Assembly (NCBI GenBank): GCA_016713535.1
Contig: JADJOY010000008.1
Span: 248,001-312,000 of the forward strand
From: JADJOY01 sp016713535 [NCBI: Deltaproteobacteria bacterium]
Lineage (GTDB): Bacteria; JADJOY01
Direction of reading: 5' to 3'
Length of the DNA: 64,000 nt
Part shown: one piece after another, positions 39,575-48,951 of the stretch
Layout: each line of letters opens with the position of its first letter
Numbering within the stretch: the first letter of the stretch is position 1
Notes under the pieces: generated by a model
The model's input: only the letters and a program-made list of their open reading frames with translations
Databases searched by the model: none
Told to the model about the DNA's origin: nothing
Position numbers and translations under genes: made by a program

Positions 39575-40364
39575 ATGTCCGAAACCGCCGCACCGCTCGT
39601 CGAGATCCAGCACGATGGCCCGATCGCGCGCGTCACGATCCAGCGCCCCAAGGCACTGAACGCGCTCAACTCGGGAGTGATCGCAGAGCTCGACCAGGTG
39701 TTCGCCAAGCTGGCGTACCAGGCGGGTCTGCGGGTCGTGATCGTCCGGGGCGGCGGCGATCGCAGCTTCGTCGCCGGAGCCGACATCGCGGAGATGGTGT
39801 CGCTGGATGCACACCAGGCGCGGGTGTTCGCGGAGCGCGGCCAGCGAGTCTTTTCGCGGATCGAGGGACTGACCCAGCCGGTGATCGCGGAGGTCCAGGG
39901 CTTCGCCCTCGGCGGCGGTCTGGAGCTGGCGATGGCCTGCGACTGGATCATCGCGTCGAGCAAGGCACTTCTCGGCCAGCCCGAGATCGATCTCGGCATC
40001 ATCCCCGGATTCGGCGGCACTCAAAGGCTCGCGCGGCGTCGGCGCGGCCTGAGCCCGCGACCTGATCTGCACGGGGCGGAAGATCGGTGCCGAGGAGGCG
40101 CACCGGATCGGGCTCGTGGATCAGGTGCACGCTCCGGAGGCGCTGCGTGACGCGGTCGAAACCCTCGCCAGCACGCTCGCAGCCAAGGCACCCGCGGCGC
40201 TGCGAGAGGCGAAGCGTGCGATCGCACGCGGCATCGACACGACGCTCGAGGCCGGCCTCGCGATCGAGGCGCGGGCGTTCGGCGACTGTTTTGCGACCGC
40301 GGACGCTCGCGAGGGGCTTCGCGCGTTCCTCGAGAAGCGGCCGCCCAACTTCGCCGGGTCCTGA
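39575..40364 (+). CDS. Enoyl-CoA hydratase/isomerase (frameshifted in this assembly)
   Basis: A crotonase-family enzyme of about 262 residues, acting in beta-oxidation or butyryl-CoA metabolism. It has SFVAGADIAEM (oxyanion hole), GFALGGGLELAMACD (first catalytic Glu region) and GQPEIDLGIIPGFGGTQRLA (second Glu). The C-terminal helix region is complete from about 40070, LICTGRKIGAEEAHRIGLVD. Between 40030 and 40060 the frame is lost and a TGA appears; at least one C deletion and one C insertion are needed to restore VGAALxRDLI. The start ATG at 39575 has GGAGGAAC. Confidence 0.85.
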
Positions 40365-40395
40365 GCCTCCGCTCCGTGGCGCCGCGGGGCTCAGG
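40360..40395. terminator. Hairpin joining two convergent stop codons
   Basis: CCTGAGCC (40360-40367) pairs with GGCTCAGG (40388-40395) over a 20-nt GC-rich loop. It spans the ends of the enoyl-CoA hydratase gene and the convergent MaoC-type gene, so it may terminate both. Confidence 0.4.
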
Positions 40396-40828
40396 CGCGC
40401 CGGCGAACGATCGTCACGCTACGGCTCTCGTAGAGGAGCCCACCGCTCTCGATGCAGCCGGTCGTGTCCACCACGATGAACGTCATGCACCCGGTCGAGC
40501 CGCGCTTGTCGTAAATCTCGACGAGTTCCGCCTCGACGGAGACCCGGTCACCGGCGGTGATCGGCTGGTGGTATCGGAATCGCTGCTCGCCGTGCAGCAC
40601 GTTTCGCCAGTCGAGTCCGAGGTCGGCTCGCACGTCGGAGCCCGGGCGTAACCCGAAGCCGAACGTGGGCGGCGCGATCAGCGAACGAAATCCGCTAGCT
40701 ACGGCGAAATCTTCATCGTGGTAAAGAGGGTTGGCGTCGCCGATCGCCGCAGCGAACCGGCGAATAGCGCCCTTCTCGATATCGTGCACGGCCACCGCCG
40801 AGCGGCGCCCTTGATGGTTCGAGTCCAT
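40391..40828 (-). CDS. MaoC-type (3R)-hydroxyacyl dehydratase, hot-dog fold
   Basis: A 145-residue single hot-dog domain of the MaoC N-terminal type (PF13452, like mycobacterial HadA). It has FAAAIGDANPLYHDEDFA with the catalytic-type Asp/His, PPTFGFGLRPG, VLHGEQRFRYHQPITAGDRV and a C-terminal VTIVRRRA. HadA-type proteins need a hydratase-bearing partner; here the enoyl-CoA hydratase lies convergently next to it. ATG at 40828 was chosen over an upstream TTG. Function in fatty acid or hydroxyacyl-CoA metabolism is inferred. Confidence 0.78.
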   Translation of the reverse strand: MDSNHQGRRSAVAVHDIEKGAIRRFAAAIGDANPLYHDEDFAVASGFRSLIAPPTFGFGLRPGSDVRADLGLDWRNVLHGEQRFRYHQPITAGDRVSVEAELVEIYDKRGSTGCMTFIVVDTTGCIESGGLLYESRSVTIVRRRA

Positions 40829-40872
40829 CGCGTGGGGAGTCTCCCTGCGTTCGTTTTCTCTCAAGTTTTCGG

Positions 40873-40902
40873 TTGCTTACACGAAACCGTTTCGGCTACG
40901 AT
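40873..40902 (+). promoter_or_regulatory. ihfA promoter with an inverted repeat in the spacer
   Basis: TTGCTT (40873-40878), 18-nt spacer, TACGAT (40897-40902). Within the spacer lies a perfect 6-1-6 inverted repeat, CGAAACCGTTTCG (40882-40894), well placed for a repressor. The region is shared with the divergent MaoC-type gene (start 40828), so the site could control both. Confidence 0.5.
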
Positions 40903-40948
40903 GCGCTCGTCGCACGGCCGAGACGCGAGCGCGCCGGTGGGAGGAAGG

Positions 40949-41224
40949 ATGACCAAGGACGATCTCGTTCTCCTCATCCATGAGAGGACCGGTTTCTCCA
41001 AGGTGGAGTCCGCTGAGATCTTGGAAGAAATCCTCAACTTGCTCAAGGAGCGCCTGGCCGACGGCGATCACGTGAAGTTGAGCGGTTTCGGCAAGTTCCA
41101 GGTCAGCCAGAAGCGTGCCCGCAAGGGCCGCAACCCGATCACCGGCAAGGAAATCGAGATCAGCGCCCGGCGCGTCCTGACGTTCAAGCCCAGCCAGAAG
41201 CTCCGCAAGGCCCTGAACGCCTGA
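40949..41224 (+). CDS. ihfA: IHF-alpha-type HU-family DNA-binding protein
   Basis: A 91-residue nucleoid protein. It has the dimerisation helix region MTKDDLVLLIHERTGFSKVE, then VKLSGFGKFQVSQKRARKGR and the DNA-intercalating arm NPITGKEIEISARRVLTFKP, with the Pro that kinks DNA. The ending SQKLRKALNA favours IHF-alpha over HU. The ATG is preceded by GGAGGAAGG. Its own promoter (40873-40902) drives it. Normal size. Confidence 0.93.
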   Translation: MTKDDLVLLIHERTGFSKVESAEILEEILNLLKERLADGDHVKLSGFGKFQVSQKRARKGRNPITGKEIEISARRVLTFKPSQKLRKALNA

Positions 41225-41455
41225 CTCACGGCGGGTTCTCTACCGGGTAGGGCCGACGGTGCTCGTGGGCCGCACCTCGAAGCGCAGGTCCGCAACTCGG
41301 CGTGGCGTCGCTGGCGAGCACGAGCTGCGGCGACGAGGGCGTTCACGATGGCCCACTGCTCTTTTCTGCGGCGGGCCTAGGCGCGTGCGCGAGCGACGAA
41401 CGGTCCCTCGCGGACGCCTGTCGTCCCTTCATCGCTCCTGCGTCGTCCTTCGCCG
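41225..41455. other. 231-bp gap with no recognisable gene
   Basis: Between ihfA and the chemoreceptor-like gene. No tRNA cloverleaf, clear promoter or conserved peptide was found. GCGGGTTC and ACCGGGTAGG segments look tRNA-like at a glance but do not fold into a tRNA. Confidence 0.5.
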
Positions 41456-44076
41456 GTGGACCGGACAGTGATCGCTGCTTCGACTCGCATCCGATGGCGC
41501 TTGGCTCGCGCAGTGCTGTGGGGTGGCGCGTTCGGAGTGGTCTTGACCGTCTCGTCGCTCGTGGCCTCCTCCGGTCTGCCGTGGTACCGGATCGTCGGGC
41601 CGGGCGGCGGTCTCACGGCAACGCCCGCGCGATTGCTCTTCACGCGTGACGGCTGGGCCCTCGTCGCTCTGGCCGGCGTCGCGCTGGCGGTGGGCGGGCT
41701 GGTGCAGGGAGCGGTCCACGAGTGGCGCCTGCGGCGCCTGGTGGATGGCACGGGGACCGCCGGAGGCGACGACCTGCGAACCGCTCGCGCAGCGATCCTG
41801 CGCGGCTTGCCGATCGCGTCGGCCGCTGCCTCTCTCGCATCGTGGACGGTGGGCGGCGTATCGCTGGCCCTCTTGGCCAGCGCGATCCTCGACCTCCCGT
41901 CGAGCCAGGCCGCCGAGCTCGCGGGGGTGTGCATCGCGGTGGGATCGATGCTCGCGCCCTTTCGCTACTACCGTGTCCGACGCGAGCTGCCGGCGTTCTG
42001 GGAGCTCCTCTCGCTTCCCGAGGTGGGCGGCGCTTCGGGCGCGAGCGGCGCTCACGCGGTGGTCTCCCTCTCCACCAAGCTCGTTCTCGGTATCGCGCTG
42101 CCTCTGGTGGGTCTGGTGTGGACGGTGGCGGCCGCGACGGCGCATCGCCGCGATCTCGCGAGCGAGGCGGTATCCCGAGCGCGGCTCGACGATACCGCGC
42201 ACCTCGTGACGAATCTCTTCGACGCCGAACTCCGCTCACAGGCCGTTGCCTCCGACCGGGTACGTCCCGTCGCCGCCGAGCTCATCACGAGGCTCGAGCT
42301 CACGCCGAGCCGCAGCGAAGTCGCGCTCTTGAGCCGGACTGGCGAACGGATCGCGGGGCGGACCTCGCTCTTCGACCCTCCGCGCGTGGTGCGGGCGCTC
42401 GAGCAAGGCGAGCCTCTCGAGCGCATCCCGAACGTGTTGGTCGGGGCGGCTCGGGTCGAACGTGTCGACGGATGGCTGGTCGTGGCCGAGCCGTCGCGGC
42501 CTGCCAGCGCTTGGGCCGCGGTTCTCGATCCAGGTCTCGGGTGGCTGGTCGTGCTGGGCGCGGGTGGCGCGCTCGGCCTGGCGTGGATGATCGCTCGGGA
42601 CCTACGCTCCGGGCTCGACGGTGTGCGTGCGCACCTCGACGCCCTCGAGCCGGGCGTGACCTCACCGGTGGGCCGGCGCATCGAGCGCTTCGGCGACGAC
42701 GAGGTCGTCGAACTCGGGGGCAAGTCGTGGAACTGGCGGCCCGGGTGCGACGTGCGCGTCTGCGGCGCGAGAGACGGCGCGCTGCGTACGACGGCCTCGC
42801 GGCTCGCGTCGAGGAGCAGTGGCGCGACACCGGTGAGGCCCTGGCGGGCGAGGTGGAGCTGGTCGTCCGGGTGCGGCGCTCGGCCGAGGGGCTCGTCGAG
42901 GTCGTCGGCAGTGTCGAGCAGATCTGGCGCCAGCTCGAGCGTGAGCTAGCGCGTCAGGACCAGGCCAGCTCCGCTGCTGCGGCGGCGATCGACGGCGCCG
43001 TCGCAGCATGCGACCGCCTGACGGGTGAGTCGGCCGAGGCGGCCGTGCGGGTCGGCCGGCTGGTGGCGGCGCTTCGCCCGCTCTTCGACGACCTGCGCGT
43101 CGTCCGCACCGCGGCGGTGTCGACGGCGGCGTCCGCCGGAGCGAGCGAGGAGCTGCATCGCGCGCTCGCTCAGGAGTGTCGTTCCGTGTTGGATACGTGC
43201 GCGCGGGTGTCGGAGGTCGCACGCGCGGTCGAAGCCGCGGTGCTGGGGGTCGCGGACGGCGGCGATCGGGTGCGGGTCGCGGTCGGTGACGTCGGCCAAT
43301 CCGTGCACAGGATCGAGGAGGGGGTCTCGCTGCTGGCGCAGGGGTTCCGTGTGCTCGAGGAGATCGCCGATCGGAGTGCGTTACTCGCCGTGAACGCGGC
43401 GATCGTCGCGGCGCGCTCGGCGTCCGCGGGCGGTGGCTTCACGATCGTCGCCGACGAGATGCGGGACCTCGCACAGCGCGCGGCGGATGGCGTTCACGAG
43501 GCCCTGCAGGTCGCCGGCGGGCTGGGACGTGACGTGCGCGGGGCGGTGCTCGCCGTCGAGGTGGTACTGGCGCGCCTCGACCAGGCTGCGCTCGGCGCGC
43601 GCGGCGTTCGCACGTCGGTCGAGAGTCTCCTGTCGGCTGCATCCAGCGCGCAGGACGACGCGTGCCGGGTCGAAACCGTGGCGAATCAGGCGGGCCGCGA
43701 GGTACTCCATACGCGCCAACAGGCCGAGCAGATTCTATCGGCAGGACAGCGGATGGGCATGCCTCACGTTGGCATCGAAGCACAGCTCGAAGGCGGCGGG
43801 GCACTCGAATCGTCGCTCCGCGAGCTCACCGACGATCTCGGATCCAGCGTGCGCGGGAGCGTCGCTCAGGCGCGCGAATCCGTGCAGGCGCTGCGGCGGC
43901 CCGCGGATGTCGTGGAGCGGCTCGACGCCCTGGCACGCGCGCTCGGCCAGAGCGTGCAACTCCTGGAGAGCGACCTGCGCCTCCTCGCCGACGTATCGCT
44001 GCGCGCCCAAGACCTCGCTCGACTGCTGGTCGACGACGTCGGATCCGCGCTGCGCGATCCCGCCGAGGCGTCCTGA
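41456..44076 (+). CDS. Chemoreceptor (MCP)-like six-helix membrane protein (one frameshift in this assembly)
   Basis: About 873 residues. Five hydrophobic segments (about 18-37, 66-85, 118-144, 152-168, 203-229) precede a roughly 125-residue sensor stretch. A sixth membrane helix (357-382) and a HAMP-like RSGLDGVRAHLDALEPG follow. The cytoplasmic part is a long helix whose hairpin tip (around 632-680) reads EIADRSALLAVNAAIVAARS and GGGFTIVADEMRDLAQRA, the MCP signalling tip that contacts CheA/CheW. The frame breaks at G5 42716-42720; one more G gives GQVVELAARV. GTG start. Multi-helix sensor arrays are unusual for MCPs, which usually have two. No che genes are in the window. Confidence 0.82.
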
Positions 44077-44285
44077 CGATCGGCGACGTTTCGCGACGTT
44101 GAGCGCGGAGCGCGCGTGTGTCCCGCATCACCTGAGTGTCAACTCCACGGTGTCGAGAGCGTGCGTCGACGTCGACCCGTTTGGCCGCGCCCGACCGCAT
44201 TGGCTTTTTCGGAACCCACGGTGTGTCTCGCTACTGGCATTCCGGTTGCTTCACCAGGAGGCGGGGGCAACATGCGGAGGAGCGA

Positions 44286-44702
44286 ATGCCAGGCAATCGT
44301 TCACAAGCCGTAGCGACTCGCGACGCGACGAAGGCGCGAGGCGGACGACGCCCGGCGGCGAGCAACGCGCCGGCGGCTCCTGTCGAGCCGACACCTGCGG
44401 AGCTGCGCAAGGAGCTGAGCGACCTCCCCATCCGGGTCCGACGCCAGAGCTGGCAGATCCAGTTCCTCGTCGAGGAGCTACGAACCGTGTCGACGGAGGT
44501 CGAGCGTGGCGTGATCCTCGACTGGCTCGAGCAGGCGAAGCGCGAGCGCAAGGATCTCGAGGTCGAACTCAAGGATCGGCAGGCGCTGTACGAACAGTTG
44601 ATGCGACAGCGCCGGCGCCGTACCGCGGGCGCCCGCGCCAAGGGACGGAAGGGCGCGGTCGCGGTCCAGATTCGACCGGTCGACGGGACCGACGCCAGCT
44701 GA
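44286..44702 (+). CDS. Small coiled-coil protein, unknown function
   Basis: 138 residues. The ATG at 44286 is preceded by a perfect GGAGGA at 6 nt. An Ala/Arg-rich N-terminus is followed by a helical block from about 50 (PAELRKELSDLPIRVRRQS, then LEQAKRERKDLEVELKDRQA) and a basic Arg/Lys tail (RRRRTAGARAKGRKG). It could be a nucleic-acid- or nucleoid-associated protein. No family recognised. The 209-bp gap before it shows no other gene. Confidence 0.6.
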   Translation: MPGNRSQAVATRDATKARGGRRPAASNAPAAPVEPTPAELRKELSDLPIRVRRQSWQIQFLVEELRTVSTEVERGVILDWLEQAKRERKDLEVELKDRQALYEQLMRQRRRRTAGARAKGRKGAVAVQIRPVDGTDAS

Positions 44703-44805
44703 TCGCCGCCGCCCGCGTTCGTCCTGCGCCGCGGGCGGCGCGTCCCGTCGCCTTCGCCTCGTCGCTCGGATTATCCTGCAGGCGCGGTCGAGGACGCCGC
44801 CGCCG

Positions 44806-45108
44806 ATGCCACGCTTGCTTGCCCTTCGCCGCTTTGCCGTCGTGGGAGCCGCGCTCGCGATGCCCGCGACCGCGCGCGCGTGGACCCCACCTGGCGCGGC
44901 CGCGGCCGGGCTCAACACGCTCGGCGCGCCTGCGGTCGACTTCTCGCCCGGCAGCGGCACCCAACCCGACAGCGCGGTGTACGTGTGGGTCGATGCGGCG
45001 GGGGTCACGCACTTCACCGACCAGACCGGCGAGTACCTGACGCGCTATCGCGACCGGTTCCAGCCCATCGACCTGTTCGTCAACGCGGTTGGGCAGCCCA
45101 GACGGTGA
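44806..45108 (+). CDS. Secreted DUF4124-domain protein
   Basis: A 100-residue protein with a signal peptide (RRFAVVGAALAMPATARA) and a DUF4124 motif, YVWVDAAGVTHFTDQ, around 58-72. DUF4124 is a short periplasmic or envelope domain of unknown role, often N-terminal in larger proteins. Here it is almost the entire mature protein. It lies 34 bp before the SPASM radical SAM gene on the same strand. Confidence 0.72.
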   Translation: MPRLLALRRFAVVGAALAMPATARAWTPPGAAAAGLNTLGAPAVDFSPGSGTQPDSAVYVWVDAAGVTHFTDQTGEYLTRYRDRFQPIDLFVNAVGQPRR

Positions 45109-45142
45109 CGCCCGGCAAGGCCCGCCGGGGGCAGCGACGGCG

Positions 45143-46531
45143 ATGAGGCAGACCAGCGCCGGCCCGCGAGCGGTGCGTGGCACGTGGCTTCGTCGGCTGC
45201 TGGGCGGCCTGGGTGTCCGAGTTCGCTTCGAGTCGTTCGGTGGCATCGTGGCGCTCGAGCGGCCACCGCTGCTCGCGTTCGTCGACCAGGCGTTCCTGAG
45301 GCGCCTCGGGTTCCGCGAGCACCCGAGGTGGGGCGAGGCGCGGAGCACCCTCTCGGCCCCGACCGAGGTGCACATGACCCTCACCCGCGCGTGCCCGGTG
45401 GGCTGTCGCGGCTGCTACGTCGACGCGGCCGAGCCCGCGCCAGGCGAGCTCTCCACGGCGGCCGCCTGCGCAGTCCTCGACGACCTCGCTGCCGCGGGCG
45501 TCTTGCACGTCGCGATGGGCGGGGGTGAGTCGTACGTGCGGCCGGACCTGTTCGACATCGCGAGCCACGCCCGCCAACTGGGGATGGTGCCGAACGTCAC
45601 GACGAGCGGCCTCGGCATGACGCAAGACCTGGCGCGCCGCTCCCGGGTGTTCGGTCAAGTCAACGTCAGCGTGGACGGCCTCGCCGGTTGGGACGACTCG
45701 GCCGGGCGGCCGCGCGGCTCGTGGGAGGTGGCGGAGCGCGCGCTCGAGCTGCTGAGACGCGCAAGGGTGAGGACCGGGGTCAACTGCGTGGTCACGCGGC
45801 AGAACGTCGAGCGCCTCGACGAGCTCGCGCGCGCCGTGCGCCGCCTCGGCGTGCGCGAGGTCGAGTTTCTCCGCATCAAGCCCACGGGCCGTGGCACGAC
45901 CGACTACGGGCGCCGGGTCCTCACGCGTGAGCAAGCACGTGGCGTGTACCCCCGCATCCTCGCGCTGGCGCGAAGCGCGCGGATCCGACCTCGGATCGAC
46001 TGCTCGTTCTTGCCGATGGCCTGCCATCACGCGCCGGATCTCGGGCGCATGAAGCTGCTGGGCATGCTCGGCTGCGAAGCCGGACACCACCTTGCATCGG
46101 TCGACTCGGTGGGGCGCGTGCACGCTTGCAGCTTCCTCGAAGACGGACGCACGCTCCCCCGCGGACTGGCGGCCGAGTGGGACGCCGCCGACGCGCTCGT
46201 CGACTATCGGCACTATCGTGACCGCGCCCCCGAACCGTGCGCGAGCTGCGCCTACCTGTCGATCTGCGGCGGCGGCTGCCGGGCCGTTTCCCGCTTTCTC
46301 ACCGGAGATCCGTTTCGCCCCGACCCGGAGTGTCCACGAGTCGAGGACTGGAGCGCGGCGCGTGCGCAGGGATCACGCGCGGTCGCGGGGAGCGGTCCGC
46401 TCCTCGGTGACCCACCGGACCAGTGCGCCGAGGCAGGCGATCCCGTCGTGCCGCCACATCATGGACGGCAGCCCGGCGAGCCCCGCGCGAGTGATTCGGG
46501 TGACACCGAGCCGGGCGAGATCGTGGTGTAG
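45143..46531 (+). CDS. Radical SAM/SPASM-domain enzyme
   Basis: A 462-residue radical SAM protein. An N-terminal PqqD-like or leader domain (FESFGGIVALERPPLLAFVD, 29-48) precedes the [4Fe-4S] motif CPVGCRGC with Cys 84, 88 and 91. A C-terminal SPASM region has GCEAG, CSFLED, CASCAYLSICGGGCR and DPECPR, ligating auxiliary clusters. Relatives are PqqE-like peptide modifiers and heme-biosynthesis AhbC/D/NirJ. No precursor peptide is obvious nearby. As written the frame runs to 46531 and overlaps the convergent luxC by 159 bp. The part after about 46365 has no SPASM character and is probably read-through after a missed indel; a -1 shift would stop at 46410. Confidence 0.85.
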   Translation: MRQTSAGPRAVRGTWLRRLLGGLGVRVRFESFGGIVALERPPLLAFVDQAFLRRLGFREHPRWGEARSTLSAPTEVHMTLTRACPVGCRGCYVDAAEPAPGELSTAAACAVLDDLAAAGVLHVAMGGGESYVRPDLFDIASHARQLGMVPNVTTSGLGMTQDLARRSRVFGQVNVSVDGLAGWDDSAGRPRGSWEVAERALELLRRARVRTGVNCVVTRQNVERLDELARAVRRLGVREVEFLRIKPTGRGTTDYGRRVLTREQARGVYPRILALARSARIRPRIDCSFLPMACHHAPDLGRMKLLGMLGCEAGHHLASVDSVGRVHACSFLEDGRTLPRGLAAEWDAADALVDYRHYRDRAPEPCASCAYLSICGGGCRAVSRFLTGDPFRPDPECPRVEDWSAARAQGSRAVAGSGPLLGDPPDQCAEAGDPVVPPHHGRQPGEPRASDSGDTEPGEIVV

Positions 46532-47803
46532 CCGCGCTGATCGCTCGTCTCCTCCCTCCAGGAACGCCACCTGGAGCTGGGGTCCGAGCGGCGCGACGAG
46601 CCCAGGGACGGCATCGACGTCCGGGATCGGGACCACGCGCACGAACCGCCCGCGCGGCGCCGGCGCGAGCCGGGCGGGCAGATCGAGAACGACGGCGTAG
46701 CCCGCTTCGTCGGCGATCACGCCGACCGGCTCGCCAGCGGCCGAGCGCATGGCGAGGAGGTCGAGCGCCGCGCGGAAGCGCGCTCGATCCGTGAGAGGAA
46801 AGCGGCACGGCGGAAGCCGCTCGCACCACGTCCCCATGGCCGCCGCGATGGCTCGCGCCAGCTCACGCGGTGTGACCTCGCCTCCTTCCTCGACGAAGAC
46901 GACCTGGGGGCTCAGGCAGGCTTCGCCGTCGAAGAGGGAGAAGTCGTAGGCGACGCGATCCGCGAGGTCGGCGACGTCGCCGCCGAGCGCGTCGCGGGCG
47001 ACCACGCCGAAGCCGAGGCGGTGTCCGTGCCAGGTGGCGGCGACGCGGGGCGGGAGGCGTGCGCGGAGTCCGGCCAGCGTTTCGACACCACCGAAGGCGA
47101 CGAGATGATCGACACGGCCGAGGAACGCCGCCTCGAGCGCCGCGTCGTGTGGGTCGAAGTCGACGACCGCGAGACACGCGGCCAGGTCCGCATCGACGCG
47201 CGCGAGGGTGCGCGCGAAGAGCGGGAGGAAGATCGGCTCGTCTCGCGAGGAACGGATCAGGCACGGTGACTTCACGAGCAGCGCGCGCGTGACGATCAGG
47301 TGGGGGAGACCGGGGATGTTGGCGCTCGCGATGCCGCCCACTAGCCCCGGGCCGAACCCGCGAACGCGTCCACCAAGACGGGTGTCGGCGACGAAGTCGT
47401 CGAGGGTCGCGGGATCGCCGAGCTCCGACTCGAGCGCGCGGCGCAGATGGGGGCCTCGACTGGACTCGAACTCGAGGTCGATCGCGTGCGCCACCATCTG
47501 CCGGGAGAACCCGCTCGCCCACGCGATCTGCTCGACAGCCTGGCGGCGCTCCGGCGTCGTCGGGTCGAGCCACAGCGCGGCGACTCGATCGAGACTCTCG
47601 ATGATCGACGCGACCGGTCGCGCGCCGAGCCGTCGCTCGCCCTGCTCGCGCAGCCCGAGTGCGATCGCATCGAGCCGGCCGGGAGTGAGGGTCGGCCGAT
47701 GGATCTCGGCATCGTGACCCGCCGCCGTCCGCCAGCGAAGCACTTCGGCCTCGCCGCCGAGCGCCGCGGGGAGCCATCCCGAGGTGATGATCGGCAGGGT
47801 CAT
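46373..47803 (-). CDS. luxC: LuxC-type acyl-CoA/acyl-protein reductase
   Basis: A 476-residue member of the LuxC family (PF05893), the NADPH-dependent reductase that turns an activated acyl group into an aldehyde. It has the nucleotide-binding stretch GPGLVGGIASANIPGLPHLI (151-170) and the active cysteine in FDGEACLSPQ (Cys296). In luminous bacteria it works with LuxE and LuxD to make the luciferase aldehyde; no luciferase or LuxD is present here. The start overlaps the luxE stop (ATGA), making it the last gene of the seven-gene operon. The 3' end overlaps the convergent SPASM gene. Confidence 0.9.
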   Translation of the reverse strand: MTLPIITSGWLPAALGGEAEVLRWRTAAGHDAEIHRPTLTPGRLDAIALGLREQGERRLGARPVASIIESLDRVAALWLDPTTPERRQAVEQIAWASGFSRQMVAHAIDLEFESSRGPHLRRALESELGDPATLDDFVADTRLGGRVRGFGPGLVGGIASANIPGLPHLIVTRALLVKSPCLIRSSRDEPIFLPLFARTLARVDADLAACLAVVDFDPHDAALEAAFLGRVDHLVAFGGVETLAGLRARLPPRVAATWHGHRLGFGVVARDALGGDVADLADRVAYDFSLFDGEACLSPQVVFVEEGGEVTPRELARAIAAAMGTWCERLPPCRFPLTDRARFRAALDLLAMRSAAGEPVGVIADEAGYAVVLDLPARLAPAPRGRFVRVVPIPDVDAVPGLVAPLGPQLQVAFLEGGDERSARLHHDLARLGVTRITRAGLAGLPSMMWRHDGIACLGALVRWVTEERTAPRDRA

Positions 47804-48951
47804 GGCGTCGCCGGCGCTCGCCACTCGTCGAGGTCGAGCGCGCACTCCCTCGCCTCCGAGCCGGCGGCCCGGCCGAGGATCTCGAAGCTGCCGTCCGTGA
47901 AGGTCACGCCCAGATCATCCGTCTGAACGCACAGCGGGCGCTCGACGTTGGCGAGGTCGAGGTGTCGAAGAACGCCGACGGTCTCGGGCGGGAGAGGCTC
48001 CGGGCTCGCGGGGTCGGTCGACCAGGTGCGGCACCACGGGGGCGGCACCTTGCCGCGGCGAGCGCCCTCGCCGGCGGCGCGGGCGCGGATCGTGTCGTCG
48101 TAGAGCTGGCTCGCCAGCTCCGTCATCCCGAGCAGGTTGACGCAATGATCGGGCGCCACGCCGAGCCACTCGGCGACGTGGCCGCGCAGTTGCGCCGGAT
48201 CGACCGGCTCCGCGCCGCGCTTGGTCCCGCCCGCGTGCATGACGCGTGAACCGGCAGGAAGCGCGAGGCGCGCTCCCGACTCGGCGAGCGCGGTCACCAC
48301 CGCCGCGAGCGCCGATGAGGCCCCGACGACGGCCACGGGCCGCTCGATGCAGGTCGAGGCGAGAAGCGCCGTCGCCGCGGCCTTCACGTCGAGGCCCGCC
48401 GGTCCCACGAAGTACATGCCGGCGTCCTCGCCGAAGGTGGTCACCAAGCGCCGGATGCCGTGCGCCATGATGCGCTCCGGGTCGGTCTCCGGGGCGGGCG
48501 CGAGCACCAGGAAGCGAGAGCGCTCGACGTCCGGGAATAGCATCTGGCGCGCGCGAACATCGATCGCCACGTCCATGAGCGCGAGCCCGGCTGCACTGAA
48601 GTGGGCCGCGCCGCGGGCATCGGCTCGGCTCGTTCCACTGGTGTGGAAGGTTCGCACCACGTCGGACCGCTCACCCGCGAAGAGCGAGAGGTGCTTGAAT
48701 GCATCCGTGGGGACCGCGGGGATTCGCCAGGGAGTCTCGACCTCGGCGGCGCCGCGCGGGCGCGCTTCGCACCAGCGCCCGTAGGCAGGGATCGCCCAGC
48801 GCTGGAACGCGAACACCTCGAGCGCGAGCTCGTCCCAGCTCGCCCGCGACACACTCGAGGTGGTGCCCTCGGCTTCGATCGCGGCTGCGACGCGGCCCGT
48901 GAGAAGGTCCCTTCGCGTCCGGACCTCGGCTCCGGAAGGTGCCGTGCTCAT
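47800..48951 (-). CDS. luxE: LuxE-type acyl-protein synthetase
   Basis: A 383-residue adenylating enzyme of the LuxE family (PF04443). It activates a carboxylic acid as acyl-AMP, loads it on its own cysteine and passes it to LuxC. The AMP-binding loop is FHTSGTSRAD (about 102-111), followed by LGMTELASQLYDD. The family's C-terminal acyl-accepting cysteine is kept in EARECALDLDE (about Cys370). Overlaps ATGA on both sides with the flavoprotein and luxC show tight coupling. The acid substrate is unknown; genomic context suggests the product of the aconitase/condensing enzymes upstream. Confidence 0.9.
   Translation of the reverse strand: MSTAPSGAEVRTRRDLLTGRVAAAIEAEGTTSSVSRASWDELALEVFAFQRWAIPAYGRWCEARPRGAAEVETPWRIPAVPTDAFKHLSLFAGERSDVVRTFHTSGTSRADARGAAHFSAAGLALMDVAIDVRARQMLFPDVERSRFLVLAPAPETDPERIMAHGIRRLVTTFGEDAGMYFVGPAGLDVKAAATALLASTCIERPVAVVGASSALAAVVTALAESGARLALPAGSRVMHAGGTKRGAEPVDPAQLRGHVAEWLGVAPDHCVNLLGMTELASQLYDDTIRARAAGEGARRGKVPPPWCRTWSTDPASPEPLPPETVGVLRHLDLANVERPLCVQTDDLGVTFTDGSFEILGRAAGSEARECALDLDEWRAPATP

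Noticed and set aside
41225-41455. tRNA gene in the gap after ihfA
   Set aside because: No acceptor stem pairing, anticodon loop or T-loop could be fitted to the GGTTC-like segments.
46366-46531. A genuine C-terminal extension of the SPASM radical SAM protein
   Set aside because: The tail is antisense to luxC and low-complexity, with no SPASM residues; more likely read-through after an indel.
46373-48951. Bioluminescence operon, because luxC and luxE are adjacent
   Set aside because: No luciferase subunits (luxAB), no LuxD thioesterase and no luxG are present; the flanking genes are chain-extension enzymes.
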